Shown here: in pieces, positions 1 to 6,156 of the stretch
Layout: every line of letters begins with the position of its first letter
Position numbering within the stretch: position 1 is the first letter of the stretch
From: an uncultured bacterium
Lineage (GTDB): Bacteria > Actinomycetota > Coriobacteriia > Coriobacteriales > Coriobacteriaceae
Assembly (NCBI GenBank): GCA_905216045.1
Contig: CAJMSL010000095.1
Location: forward strand, 1 to 7,618
Length of the DNA: 7,618 nucleotides
Direction: 5' to 3'
Notes under the pieces: generated by a model
What the model was told of the DNA's origin: nothing
Databases searched by the model: none
Seen by the model: the letters and a program-made list of their open reading frames with translations, nothing else
Program-made: the position numbers and the translations under genes

Positions 1-3000
1 CAAACTCCTCGGCACCCAGCAGGCAGGCGCCGGCGACATCGGTGCCGTCCACGAGCTTGCCGTCGGCTTCGAGCACCACGCGTGAGCGCAGGCCGTTTTG
101 CAGCAGCGTCTGCTGGGCCTCGGCAAGGCCAAGCTCCAGCGGCAGACCGGCGTGCCAGATCGAATCGCGCGCCGCAGCACCGGAGCCGCCGTTGTGGCCG
201 CTGATCAAGATCTTGTCGGCGGCACCCTTGGCCACACCGGTGGCGATGGTGCCGACGCCGGCCTCGCTGACCAGCTTGACCGACACGCGTGCGCCGGGGT
301 TGGCGTTCTTAAGATCGAAGATAAGCTCCGCCAGGTCCTCGATGGAGTAGATGTCGTGGTGCGGCGGAGGCGAGATCAGGCCGATGCCGGGCGTGGACTG
401 ACGGACCTCGGCGATCCAGGGGTAGACCTTCTTGCCGGGCAGGTGGCCGCCCTCGCCGGGCTTGGCGCCCTGGGCCATCTTGATCTGAATCTCAAAGGCG
501 CTGCACAGGTAGCGGCTCGTCACGCCAAAGCGCGCGCTTGCCACCTGCTTGATGGCGGAATTCTTGGAGTCACCGTTAGCCAGCGGGGTCTCACGGCGCG
601 GATCCTCGCCGCCCTCGCCCGAGTTGGAACGGCCGTGCAGGCGGTTCATGGCGATGGCCATGCACTCGTGTGCTTCCTTGCTGATGGAACCGTACGACAT
701 GGCGCCGGTGTTAAAGCGGCGAACGATGTTGAGCGCGGGCTCGACCTCGTCGAGTGCCACCGGGGTGCGGCCGCCGGCATCAAAGTCCAGCAGGTCGCGC
801 AGGCGCACGGCACGGCCGGTGCGGTGCAGGCGGGCGCTGTACTCCTTAAAGGTGTCGTAGCTGTCCTCACGGCAGGCGGTCCGCAGCAAGTAGACAGTCT
901 GCGGATCGATGAGGTGATCCTCGCCGCCGAGCGGGCGCCACTTGGTCAGACCCAACGTGGGCAGCTGATCGGGAGCCGGGCTCTTAAGGATAGCGAGCGC
1001 GGCGTCGTAGCGCTCATTCTGCTCGCGCTCGACGTCCTCGACACCCATACCGCCCACACGGCTCACCGTGCCGGCGAAGTACGCGTTGACAAACTCCGGC
1101 GTAAAGCCCACGGCCTCGAAGATCTGCGCGGAGTGGTAGCTCTGCACCGTGGAGATGCCCATCTTGGACATGATGGAGACGATGCCGGCGGTCGCAGCCT
1201 TGTTGTAGTTGGCGATGCCCTGCTCGGCTGTCACGTCCAGATCGCCGTGCGCCGCCAAGTCGCGAATGCACGCATGCGCGTTGTACGGATAGATGCCGCT
1301 CGCGGAGTAGCCCACCAGCGCCGCAAAGTCGTGCGGGGACACGGCGTCGCCACACTCCACCACGATGTCGGCAAAGGTACGCACGCCGGCACGGATCAGG
1401 TGGTTGTGCACGCAGCCCACGGCGAGCAGCGACGGCACGGGCACCTCGCCCGCAGCGGCACGGTCGCTCAGCACCACGATGTTCACGCCATCGCGAACCG
1501 CAGCCTCGACGTCTTCGGCAAGCTGCTTGAGCGCAGCCTGCAGCGCGCCCTCGCCGGCATCGCGGCGGTAGACGGCACGGAAACGGCGGGTCTTAAAGCC
1601 CACGCGGTCGATGGCGCAAATGCGGTCGAACTCCTCCTCGCTCAGCAGTGGGCGCTCCAGGCGAACCAGCTGGCAGGCCGTACGAGAGTCCTCGAGCAGG
1701 TTGCCGTGGTTGCCCAGGTAGAGCGTGGTCGAGGTGACCATATGCTCGCGAAGGGCGTCGATGGGCGGGTTCGTGACCTGGGCGAACAGCTGATAGAAGT
1801 AGTCAAAGAACGAGCGCGTCTTCTTGGACAGGCAGGCCAGCGGCGCATCGATACCCATCGAGGCGAGCGGCGCCTTGCCCTGCTGGGCCATGGGACGCAC
1901 GACTTCGTCAACATCATCCCAGTGATACCCGAGCTTGGCCATGCGCACGGCGGCGGGCACCTCGGTATCCTCGGCGGGCGTGGGCGCGACGGGCTTGTCG
2001 AGCGCGTCGACGGTCAGCGTCTCCTCGGCGATCCAGTCGCGATAGGGCTTTTCCTTGGCGTAACGAGCGCGCAGCTCGTCGTTGTAGATCACGCGGCCGC
2101 GGGCAAAGTCGACCTCGAGCATCTGGCCCGGCCCCAGACAGCCGCTCGTCAGGATGTTCTCGGGGCTCACCTCGATGGTGCCCACCTCACTCGCCAACAT
2201 AAAGCGGCCGTCGCGCGTCACGTAGTAGCGAGCCGGGCGCAGGCCGTTACGGTCGAGGGCGGCACCCAGGGTACGGCCGTCGGTAAAGGCGATAGCGGCA
2301 GGACCGTCCCACGGCTCCATGAGCATGGACTGGTAAGCGTCGTAGGCGCGGCGCTCCTCACTCAGGCTGTCGTTGTGGTCCCACGGCTCGGACAGCAACA
2401 TGGACGCGGCACGCGTGAGCGGGCGACCGTTCATGACCAGGAACTCAAGCACATTGTCCAGAATCGCGGAGTCGGAGCCCTCGCGGTTGATGATGGGCAT
2501 CACGCGCTCAAGATCATGCTGCAGCACGGGGCTGTACAGGTTGGGCTCGCGGGCGCGGATCCAGTTGACGTTGCCCTTGAGGGTGTTGATCTCGCCGTTG
2601 TGGATGATAAAGCGGTTGGGGTGCGCGCGTTCCCAGCTGGGCGTGGTGTTGGTGGAGTAGCGCGAGTGGACGAGCGCCACGGCCGTCTTGACGGCGGCGT
2701 CGTTGAGATCGATGAAGAAGCGGCGCATCTGCGTGGCGACCAGCATGCCCTTGTACACGATGGTGCGCGAGCTCATGGAGCATACATAGAAGATTTTGTC
2801 GCGCAGGGCAAACTCAGCGTCGGCCTTCTTCTCGATGGTGCGGCGGCACACGTACAGGCGGCGCTCGAAGGCATCGCCGGCGGGCGTGTCGTCCGGACGG
2901 CCCAGGAAGGCCTGCAGGATAGTGGGCATACAGGCGCGGGCCGTCTCGCCCAGGTCGTGCGGGTCAACCGGCACCTCGCGCCAAAAGAGCAGCGGCACGC

Positions 3001-3361
3001 CGGCCTCGGCGCAGCCCTCCTCAAACACGCGGCGGGCATCCTCTACGCCCTTCTCGTCCTGCGGGAAGAACAGCATGGCCACGCCATAGTCGCCCTCTGC
3101 CGGCAGAATCTGGCCACACTTTTGAGCCTCTTTACGGAAAAAGTGATGCGGAACCTGGAACAGGATGCCGGCGCCGTCGCCGGTGTTCTTCTCGAGTCCC
3201 GTGCCGCCGCGGTGCTCCAAGTTGACCAGAATGGACAGTGCGTCGTCCAGGATCTGGTGATGGCGCTCGCCGTTGATATCGGCAAGCGCGCCGATGCCGC
3301 ATGCATCGTGGTCGAATTCGGGGCGATAAAGGCCCTGCTGCTGAGCGGAATCTGCCTGCAT
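1..3361 (-). CDS. gltB: glutamate synthase large (alpha) subunit, 5' part, runs off the left edge
   Basis: Transfers the amide nitrogen of glutamine to 2-oxoglutarate, giving two glutamates, with electrons from a partner subunit or ferredoxin; cytoplasmic. 1120 codons are present of about 1500 usual. Translation gives an N-terminal class II glutaminase domain: nucleophile Cys21 in HDACGIG after a 20-residue propeptide, the SRYSTN motif around Arg234, and HNGEIN at 254-259. A central linking domain follows. The FMN-binding synthase domain then shows GAMSYGSISKEAHE, SNSGEGGED (912-920) and SGHNGGSG (1054-1061). The window ends after ACLLGAEEF, where the family continues into the Cys-rich 3Fe-4S loop, so the cluster and the C-terminal beta-helix are outside. 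Start ATG at 3361 is supported by AGGGGAGG at 3368-3375, 6 bases away. A gltD small-subunit gene may lie to the left but cannot be seen. No clear sigma-70 promoter was found. Identification is firm; electron donor unknown. Confidence 0.97.
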   Translation of the reverse strand, partial: MQADSAQQQGLYRPEFDHDACGIGALADINGERHHQILDDALSILVNLEHRGGTGLEKNTGDGAGILFQVPHHFFRKEAQKCGQILPAEGDYGVAMLFFPQDEKGVEDARRVFEEGCAEAGVPLLFWREVPVDPHDLGETARACMPTILQAFLGRPDDTPAGDAFERRLYVCRRTIEKKADAEFALRDKIFYVCSMSSRTIVYKGMLVATQMRRFFIDLNDAAVKTAVALVHSRYSTNTTPSWERAHPNRFIIHNGEINTLKGNVNWIRAREPNLYSPVLQHDLERVMPIINREGSDSAILDNVLEFLVMNGRPLTRAASMLLSEPWDHNDSLSEERRAYDAYQSMLMEPWDGPAAIAFTDGRTLGAALDRNGLRPARYYVTRDGRFMLASEVGTIEVSPENILTSGCLGPGQMLEVDFARGRVIYNDELRARYAKEKPYRDWIAEETLTVDALDKPVAPTPAEDTEVPAAVRMAKLGYHWDDVDEVVRPMAQQGKAPLASMGIDAPLACLSKKTRSFFDYFYQLFAQVTNPPIDALREHMVTSTTLYLGNHGNLLEDSRTACQLVRLERPLLSEEEFDRICAIDRVGFKTRRFRAVYRRDAGEGALQAALKQLAEDVEAAVRDGVNIVVLSDRAAAGEVPVPSLLAVGCVHNHLIRAGVRTFADIVVECGDAVSPHDFAALVGYSASGIYPYNAHACIRDLAAHGDLDVTAEQGIANYNKAATAGIVSIMSKMGISTVQSYHSAQIFEAVGFTPEFVNAYFAGTVSRVGGMGVEDVEREQNERYDAALAILKSPAPDQLPTLGLTKWRPLGGEDHLIDPQTVYLLRTACREDSYDTFKEYSARLHRTGRAVRLRDLLDFDAGGRTPVALDEVEPALNIVRRFNTGAMSYGSISKEAHECMAIAMNRLHGRSNSGEGGEDPRRETPLANGDSKNSAIKQVASARFGVTSRYLCSAFEIQIKMAQGAKPGEGGHLPGKKVYPWIAEVRQSTPGIGLISPPPHHDIYSIEDLAELIFDLKNANPGARVSVKLVSEAGVGTIATGVAKGAADKILISGHNGGSGAAARDSIWHAGLPLELGLAEAQQTLLQNGLRSRVVLEADGKLVDGTDVAGACLLGAEEF

Positions 3362-3545
3362 CGCGATCCTCCCCTAGATATTAGACAGTCAGTTGAATAG
3401 GCATACTAGGAGCACCGCCGGCCCGTTGTGTTTCCCACCCGTTTCGAAACAATCGCGTAACGCACGCCCTACGAGTGGACACCGCCGACCTCAAGGGCGA
3501 CAACATAGGCCCCAAGTTCGGCCTGTAAGCTCACCGCTTCAAACA
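3362..3545. other. G+C-rich intergenic segment upstream of gltB, no gene
   Basis: This is the gltB-proximal part of a 522-bp gene-free region and presumably holds the gltB leader and promoter, but no convincing -35/-10 pair is visible. It contains a direct repeat, CACCGCCGGCC (3413-3423) and CACCGCCGACC (3480-3490), with related sequence just to the left of each copy. It also has a perfect 10-bp palindrome GTTTCGAAAC (3441-3450), a CGCCCT/AGGGCG hairpin (3465-3499) and a short AGGCC/GGCCT hairpin (3507-3524). The composition differs sharply from the A+T-rich repeat array that follows. Function unknown: a structured leader, an operator region or a dispersed repeat are all possible. Confidence 0.4.
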
Positions 3546-3600
3546 TCTCAATCTGTAACAGTAAGACCCAATTTCGACGACTAACTGTTACAGATCAAGA
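3546..3600. repeat. inverted-repeat unit 1
   Basis: Left arm TCTCAATCTGTAACA (3546-3560) and right arm TGTTACAGATCAAGA (3586-3600) flank a 25-bp loop. Arm pairing has two non-Watson-Crick positions (arm positions 4 and 5). Complementarity continues outward (AAACA at 3541-3545 with TGTTT at 3601-3605), so this unit has about 20-bp arms, the longest of the three. Confidence 0.85.
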
Positions 3601-3625
3601 TGTTTTCGAGAGACAGTTCCGAATG

Positions 3626-3680
3626 TCTCAATCTGTAACACGAAGGGTCAGTTTTGGCGGTCAGCTGTTACAGATCGAGA
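3626..3680. repeat. inverted-repeat unit 2
   Basis: Left arm TCTCAATCTGTAACA (3626-3640) and right arm TGTTACAGATCGAGA (3666-3680) flank a 25-bp loop. Only arm position 5 is not a Watson-Crick pair. It begins exactly 80 bp after unit 1, following a 25-bp spacer (3601-3625). Confidence 0.85.
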
Positions 3681-3705
3681 TTTTCCATAGGACCATTTCT
3701 TCCTG

Positions 3706-3760
3706 TCTTGATCTGTAACACCTAGACCCAATTTCCATCCCCAGTTGTTACAGATCAAGA
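3706..3760. repeat. inverted-repeat unit 3
   Basis: Left arm TCTTGATCTGTAACA (3706-3720) and right arm TGTTACAGATCAAGA (3746-3760) are perfectly complementary over 15 bp around a 25-bp loop. The loop shares AGACCCAATTT with unit 1. It begins exactly 80 bp after unit 2, following a 25-bp spacer (3681-3705). Confidence 0.85.
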
Positions 3761-3807
3761 CATTTCGGCAACCCCCTTTCCCCACCCCATTCAAATACAA
3801 CTATTTT

Positions 3808-3847
3808 GTTAGTCGTAGTTAACTTTTGAGCCTAAAACGGGTATCCT
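3808..3847 (+). promoter_or_regulatory. probable promoter and possible operator of the Nramp gene
   Basis: A candidate -35 TTAACT (3819-3824) and -10 TATCCT (3842-3847) are separated by 17 bp, placing the transcript start some 20 bp before the ribosome binding site. An imperfect palindrome, TTTTGAGCCTAAAA (3824-3837, 5 of 7 pairs), lies in the spacer, and GTTA...TAAC (3808-3823) covers the -35. Metal-responsive DtxR/MntR-type repressors often bind palindromes placed like this in front of mntH genes. That assignment is inferred from position only, and both promoter hexamers are weak matches. Confidence 0.35.
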
Positions 3848-3883
3848 TTGCGGCGTCAAACAAACGGCACACAGGAGCGCACC

Positions 3884-5140
3884 ATGCTCAACCATCTCAA
3901 ACAACATTTTGGCTCCCGACGCACCGGCGGTCACGGAGGCCTAGACATTGCGCGGCATATCGGCCCCGGGCTGCTCGTGACCGTCGGCTTTATCGATCCG
4001 GGCAACTGGGCCTCCAACATGGCCGCCGGCTCGCAGTTTGGCTACGCGCTGCTGTGGATCGTCACGCTGTCCACGATCATGCTCATCGTGCTGCAGCACA
4101 ACGCGGCGCACTTGGGCATCGCCACGGGCACCTGTCTTGCCGAGGCCACGACACGCTACCTCCCCCGCATCGTGGGACGCGCAGTACTCGCCAGCGCCTA
4201 TCTCGCGACCATCGCCACCGCCATGGCCGAAGTCCTGGGTGGCGCGATTACCCTTCAAATGCTCTTTGGGCTGCCCGTGCGCGCGGGCTGCGTCATCGTG
4301 GCGGCAGTATCGATGGCGATGCTCATGACGAGCTCCTACAAGCGCGCCGAGCGATGGATCATCGCCTTCGTAGGCGTGGTAGGACTCTCGCTTTTGGCTG
4401 AGCTTACGCTGGTCAAGGTCGACTGGCCGCAGGCCGCCGCAAGCTGGATCACACCCAGTATGCCCACCGGCTCGGCCGCGATTATCGTAAGTGTCCTAGG
4501 CGCGGTCGTTATGCCCCACAACCTCTTCCTGCACTCCGAGGTCATCCAATCCATGCACTTCGAAGGCCAAGGCGAGCAGGTTATCGAGGAACGTCAGCGC
4601 TACGAGCTCTTCGACACGCTCTTTTCGATGGGCGTGGGCTGGGCGATCAACTCGGCCATGGTCATCCTGGCCGCAGCGACCTTCTTTGCGCATGGCATTG
4701 TCGTAGACGACCTCGCCGTCGCAGCGGACACGCTCTCCCCCATTCTGGGCCCGGCAAGCTCGACCATCTTTGCGGTGGCACTGCTGTTTGCGGGCATATC
4801 GAGTAGTGTGACGGTGGGCATGGCGGCAGGCACCATCACCGCGGGCATGTTCGACGAGGAATACGACATCCACGACCGACATTCCTCGATCGGGGTGGCG
4901 GCCTGTTTCGTCGGCGCAGTGACGGCGTGCTTGGTCGTCCCGAATCCTTTTGAGGGTCTCATCTGGAGTCAGGCGCTGCTGTCTCTTCAGCTGCCGATTA
5001 CGGTCTTTGTGCTCATACGGCTCACCAGCTCACGCCGCGTCATGGGCAAATACGCCAACTCGCGCCCGCTCAACGCGCTGCTCGTAGGGATCGGTGCCAT
5101 CGTGACGATTCTCGACATCGTGCTGCTAACGGGAATGTAA
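3884..5140 (+). CDS. mntH: Nramp-family divalent metal (Mn2+/Fe2+) transporter, MntH type
   Basis: A proton-coupled importer of Mn2+/Fe2+ in the cytoplasmic membrane; 418 residues, within the usual 400-450, and hydrophobic along most of its length (about 11 membrane helices expected). Helix 1 carries the metal-site motif DPGNW (Asp38, Asn41). Helix 6 carries AVVMPHNLFLHSE with Ala207 and Met210, the A-x-x-M ligand pair, followed by His212. Met210 argues for a transition-metal transporter rather than the Mg2+-type relatives that lack it. ATG at 3884 is preferred because AGGAG lies at 3873-3877, 6 bases upstream; the frame is open to a TTG at 3848 that has no ribosome binding site. It is a single-gene unit: divergent from gltB, convergent with the rubredoxin, and flanked by copies of the inverted-repeat unit on both sides. 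The family is certain, the metal preference inferred, and the symbol assigned by family. Confidence 0.93.
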   Translation: MLNHLKQHFGSRRTGGHGGLDIARHIGPGLLVTVGFIDPGNWASNMAAGSQFGYALLWIVTLSTIMLIVLQHNAAHLGIATGTCLAEATTRYLPRIVGRAVLASAYLATIATAMAEVLGGAITLQMLFGLPVRAGCVIVAAVSMAMLMTSSYKRAERWIIAFVGVVGLSLLAELTLVKVDWPQAAASWITPSMPTGSAAIIVSVLGAVVMPHNLFLHSEVIQSMHFEGQGEQVIEERQRYELFDTLFSMGVGWAINSAMVILAAATFFAHGIVVDDLAVAADTLSPILGPASSTIFAVALLFAGISSSVTVGMAAGTITAGMFDEEYDIHDRHSSIGVAACFVGAVTACLVVPNPFEGLIWSQALLSLQLPITVFVLIRLTSSRRVMGKYANSRPLNALLVGIGAIVTILDIVLLTGM

Positions 5141-5170
5141 TTGGGATGGCGTGGCTGTCCAGATATAACG

Positions 5171-5220
5171 TCTTAATCTGTAACACGTGAGACCGTTTTA
5201 AACCGTCAGATAAATCAAAA
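5171..5220. repeat. degenerate fourth copy of the inverted-repeat unit
   Basis: TCTTAATCTGTAACA (5171-5185) is a near-exact left arm (it differs from that of unit 3 only at position 5). The following bases keep the loop features (GAGACC, GTTTT and GTCAG at 5189-5209), but the right arm is eroded: AGATAAATCAAAA stands where TGTTACAGATCAAGA would be. It reads as a decayed copy now adjoining the terminator, on the far side of the Nramp gene from the intact array. Confidence 0.6.
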
Positions 5221-5253
5221 GGGTCCCGGCCGGAATATCCAGCCGGGACCCTT
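5219..5253 (-). terminator. intrinsic terminator after the rubredoxin gene
   Basis: A perfect 12-bp stem, AAGGGTCCCGGC (5219-5230) with GCCGGGACCCTT (5242-5253), encloses an 11-nt loop. Read on the minus strand it is followed by TTTTGATTTAT, a fair U-rich tract, so it should end the rubredoxin transcript (stop codon 41 bp upstream). On the plus strand no T-tract follows, although the stem may also slow Nramp transcripts arriving from the other side. Confidence 0.85.
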
Positions 5254-5255
5254 GG

Positions 5256-5267
5256 ACAGAGCTCTGT
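5256..5267. other. 12-bp perfect palindrome between terminator and rubredoxin stop
   Basis: ACAGAGCTCTGT is fully self-complementary and sits 3 bp after the terminator stem. With GG before it, it can also pair with CTGTCC at 5155-5160 just after the Nramp stop. No function assigned. Confidence 0.3.
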
Positions 5268-5293
5268 ATGGCTAATCGCCGTGTGTCTACGAG

Positions 5294-5437
5294 TTACTCC
5301 TCGACGAGCTCAAACTCATCGGGGCCGACGCCGCAGACCGGGCATACGTAGTCCTCGGGCAGCTCGGGCGTGTCGACCTCAACCTCGTAACCGCAAACGG
5401 TGCACACAAACTTATACGTCTTCTTCTCCTCAGCCAT
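5294..5437 (-). CDS. rubredoxin (47 residues)
   Basis: A small electron carrier with one Fe(SCys)4 centre. The frame encodes MAEEKKTYKFVCTVCGYE at the start, an acidic middle (EVDTPELPEDY) and CPVCGVGPDEFELVEE at the end. The four iron ligands are Cys12, Cys15, Cys32 and Cys35 as two CxxCG knuckles, spaced as in rubredoxins and rubrerythrin tails. It is slightly shorter than classical rubredoxins (52-55) because of a compressed loop between the knuckles. ATG at 5437 has AGAGGAG a few bases upstream. It lies 88 bp downstream of the flavoprotein gene on the same strand, has its own strong promoter in that gap and ends at an intrinsic terminator. In anaerobes rubredoxins feed electrons to flavodiiron proteins, rubrerythrin or superoxide reductase for O2 and peroxide removal; the partner here is inferred to be the adjacent flavoprotein. 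Confidence 0.9.
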   Translation of the reverse strand: MAEEKKTYKFVCTVCGYEVEVDTPELPEDYVCPVCGVGPDEFELVEE

Positions 5438-5469
5438 GATGTTCTCCTCTCGAACGTGACTGCTGGTGT

Positions 5470-5510
5470 ACTTGCTTATTAGTATATATTCTCAATAACA
5501 TAATGCAAGT
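5470..5510 (-). promoter_or_regulatory. promoter of the rubredoxin gene with overlapping inverted repeat
   Basis: On the minus strand, TTGCAT (5503-5508) and TATACT (5481-5486) lie 16 bp apart, a good sigma-70-type promoter in an A+T-rich island, with transcription expected to start near 5474. An inverted repeat ACTTGCTTAT...ATAATGCAAGT (ends 5470 and 5510, one bulged base) spans the promoter from -35 to about the start point, a typical position for a repressor operator. The regulator is unknown. Confidence 0.6.
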
Positions 5511-5514
5511 ATTT

Positions 5515-5529
5515 TTAGAACATTTCTAG
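5515..5529. promoter_or_regulatory. possible PerR-like box upstream of the rubredoxin promoter
   Basis: TTAGAACATTTCTAG contains perfect TAGAA/TTCTA half-sites and matches 11 of 15 positions of the Firmicutes PerR consensus TTAGAATTATTCTAA. It overlaps the flavoprotein stop codon and lies just upstream of the rubredoxin -35. A peroxide-sensing regulator would fit an oxygen-stress rubredoxin, but a short A+T-rich palindrome can arise by chance. Confidence 0.25.
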
Positions 5530-6029
5530 CCTTGATACGACGAGGCTTTGGGCGGCGTCTTGCCCTTTAGTACCTTGTGATAGTAGTCGTACGTCAGTGG
5601 CGTCTCGTCGCTCAGGCGCTCGGCATCCTCGACCTCGCCAATAAACAGCAGATGCGTGCCCACATCCACAGTGTCGATCAAATGGCAGCTAAACAGCGCC
5701 GCCGCGTGCTCGGGCACATAGGGCATGCCCAGAGTGGTCTCGTGGGTCTCATACTTGGCAAACTTGTCGTAATCGCTGCTGGTGCGGAAGCCAAAATTGC
5801 CGATATAGAGCATGTCGGCGGTCTGGTCAATCACGGTCAGCGCAAAAGCCTTAGCCGATGCGATTACGCCGGACGTGACATTTTCCTTGTTCACGGCAAT
5901 CGAGATGCGCGGCGGGGCGGATGTCACCTGCACCGCTGTGTTGATGACGCAGCCGGCACGCAGCCCGTCCGCCGCGGCGCTCACCACGTACAGGCCACTC
6001 GGCATGGTAAAGAACGCAGTTTTGTCCAT
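5526..6029 (-). CDS. flavin reductase-family flavoprotein, Hrb N-domain type
   Basis: A 167-residue FMN-binding split-barrel protein of the flavin reductase (DIM6/NTAB) family. The order MDKTAFFTMPSGLYVVSA, NTAVQVTSAPPRISIAVNKEN, IGNFGFRTSSDYDKF, VDVGTHLLFIGEVEDAE and YYHKVLKGKTPPKASSYQ matches the flavoprotein half of high-molecular-weight rubredoxin (Hrb) and related flavoredoxins. In Hrb a rubredoxin domain follows directly after the GKTPPKA segment. Here a stop codon comes instead, with a separate rubredoxin gene 88 bp downstream. The likely role is passing electrons from NAD(P)H or a reductase to rubredoxin and then to oxygen-detoxifying proteins. ATG at 6029 is chosen because AGGGGAG lies just upstream and the family starts at this Met; the longer open frame to 6191 would cross a terminator. 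Its promoter was not found. Family certain, partner inferred. Confidence 0.88.
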   Translation of the reverse strand: MDKTAFFTMPSGLYVVSAAADGLRAGCVINTAVQVTSAPPRISIAVNKENVTSGVIASAKAFALTVIDQTADMLYIGNFGFRTSSDYDKFAKYETHETTLGMPYVPEHAAALFSCHLIDTVDVGTHLLFIGEVEDAERLSDETPLTYDYYHKVLKGKTPPKASSYQG

Positions 6030-6080
6030 AACGATCACTCCCCTAGCTCGGGTTGGAACCTCATGGATGTATGTACCCAC

Positions 6081-6114
6081 AAAAAAGGCGACGCCCATAA
6101 CGGACGCCGCCTTT
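6081..6114 (-). terminator. intrinsic terminator between smpB and the flavoprotein gene
   Basis: AAAGGCGACGCCC (6084-6096) pairs with GGACGCCGCCTTT (6102-6114) around a 5-nt loop, with one mismatch and one possible G-U pair. Read on the minus strand the stem ends in a run of six T (6081-6086). It should stop transcription arriving from smpB, so the flavoprotein gene probably has its own promoter. Confidence 0.85.
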
Positions 6115-6156
6115 GAGACATATGTGTCAGAACAGTAAGAAAGATGAGACGCCCGC

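Larger units (their letters stand above)
3546..3760. repeat. array of three 55-bp inverted-repeat units, six 15-bp arms at an exact 40-bp step
   Basis: A 15-bp sequence, TCTYRATCTGTAACA, occurs six times with starts at 3546, 3586, 3626, 3666, 3706 and 3746. Every step is exactly 40 bp and orientation alternates. This can be read as three 55-bp inverted repeats (15-25-15) separated by 25-bp spacers, giving an 80-bp period. Loops 1 and 3 share AGACCCAATTT at the same offset, and loop 2 has a related AGGGTCAGTTT. The two 25-bp spacers are only about half identical. The array lies between divergent gltB and the Nramp gene, upstream of the probable Nramp promoter. It is not a CRISPR: repeats are inverted within each unit and the spacers are related. 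It may be a REPIN-like palindromic element, a cluster of protein-binding sites, or RNA hairpins. Confidence 0.85.

Noticed and set aside
98..3400. 1100-codon open reading frame on the plus strand opposite gltB
   Set aside because: Its codons lie in exact register with gltB codons, so a stop would need TTA, CTA or TCA in gltB, codons rare in this G+C-rich genome. The translation is low-complexity (Ala/Gly/Val/His-rich) with no family resemblance, while the minus strand encodes an unmistakable GltB.
3469..3534. 21-codon minus-strand frame starting at GTG in the intergenic region before gltB
   Set aside because: No ribosome binding site, a weak start codon and too short to judge; it overlaps the direct repeat and hairpins, which explain the sequence better.
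3546..3760. CRISPR array
   Set aside because: Regular period, but the conserved parts are inverted arm pairs, loops are partly conserved, there are only three units and no cas genes are present.
3826..4401. 191-codon plus-strand frame overlapping the Nramp start
   Set aside because: Shadow of the Nramp gene in another frame; Arg/His-rich composition and no ribosome binding site.
5577..6138. Plus-strand frames opposite the flavoprotein gene
   Set aside because: Antisense shadows without ribosome binding sites or recognisable protein features.
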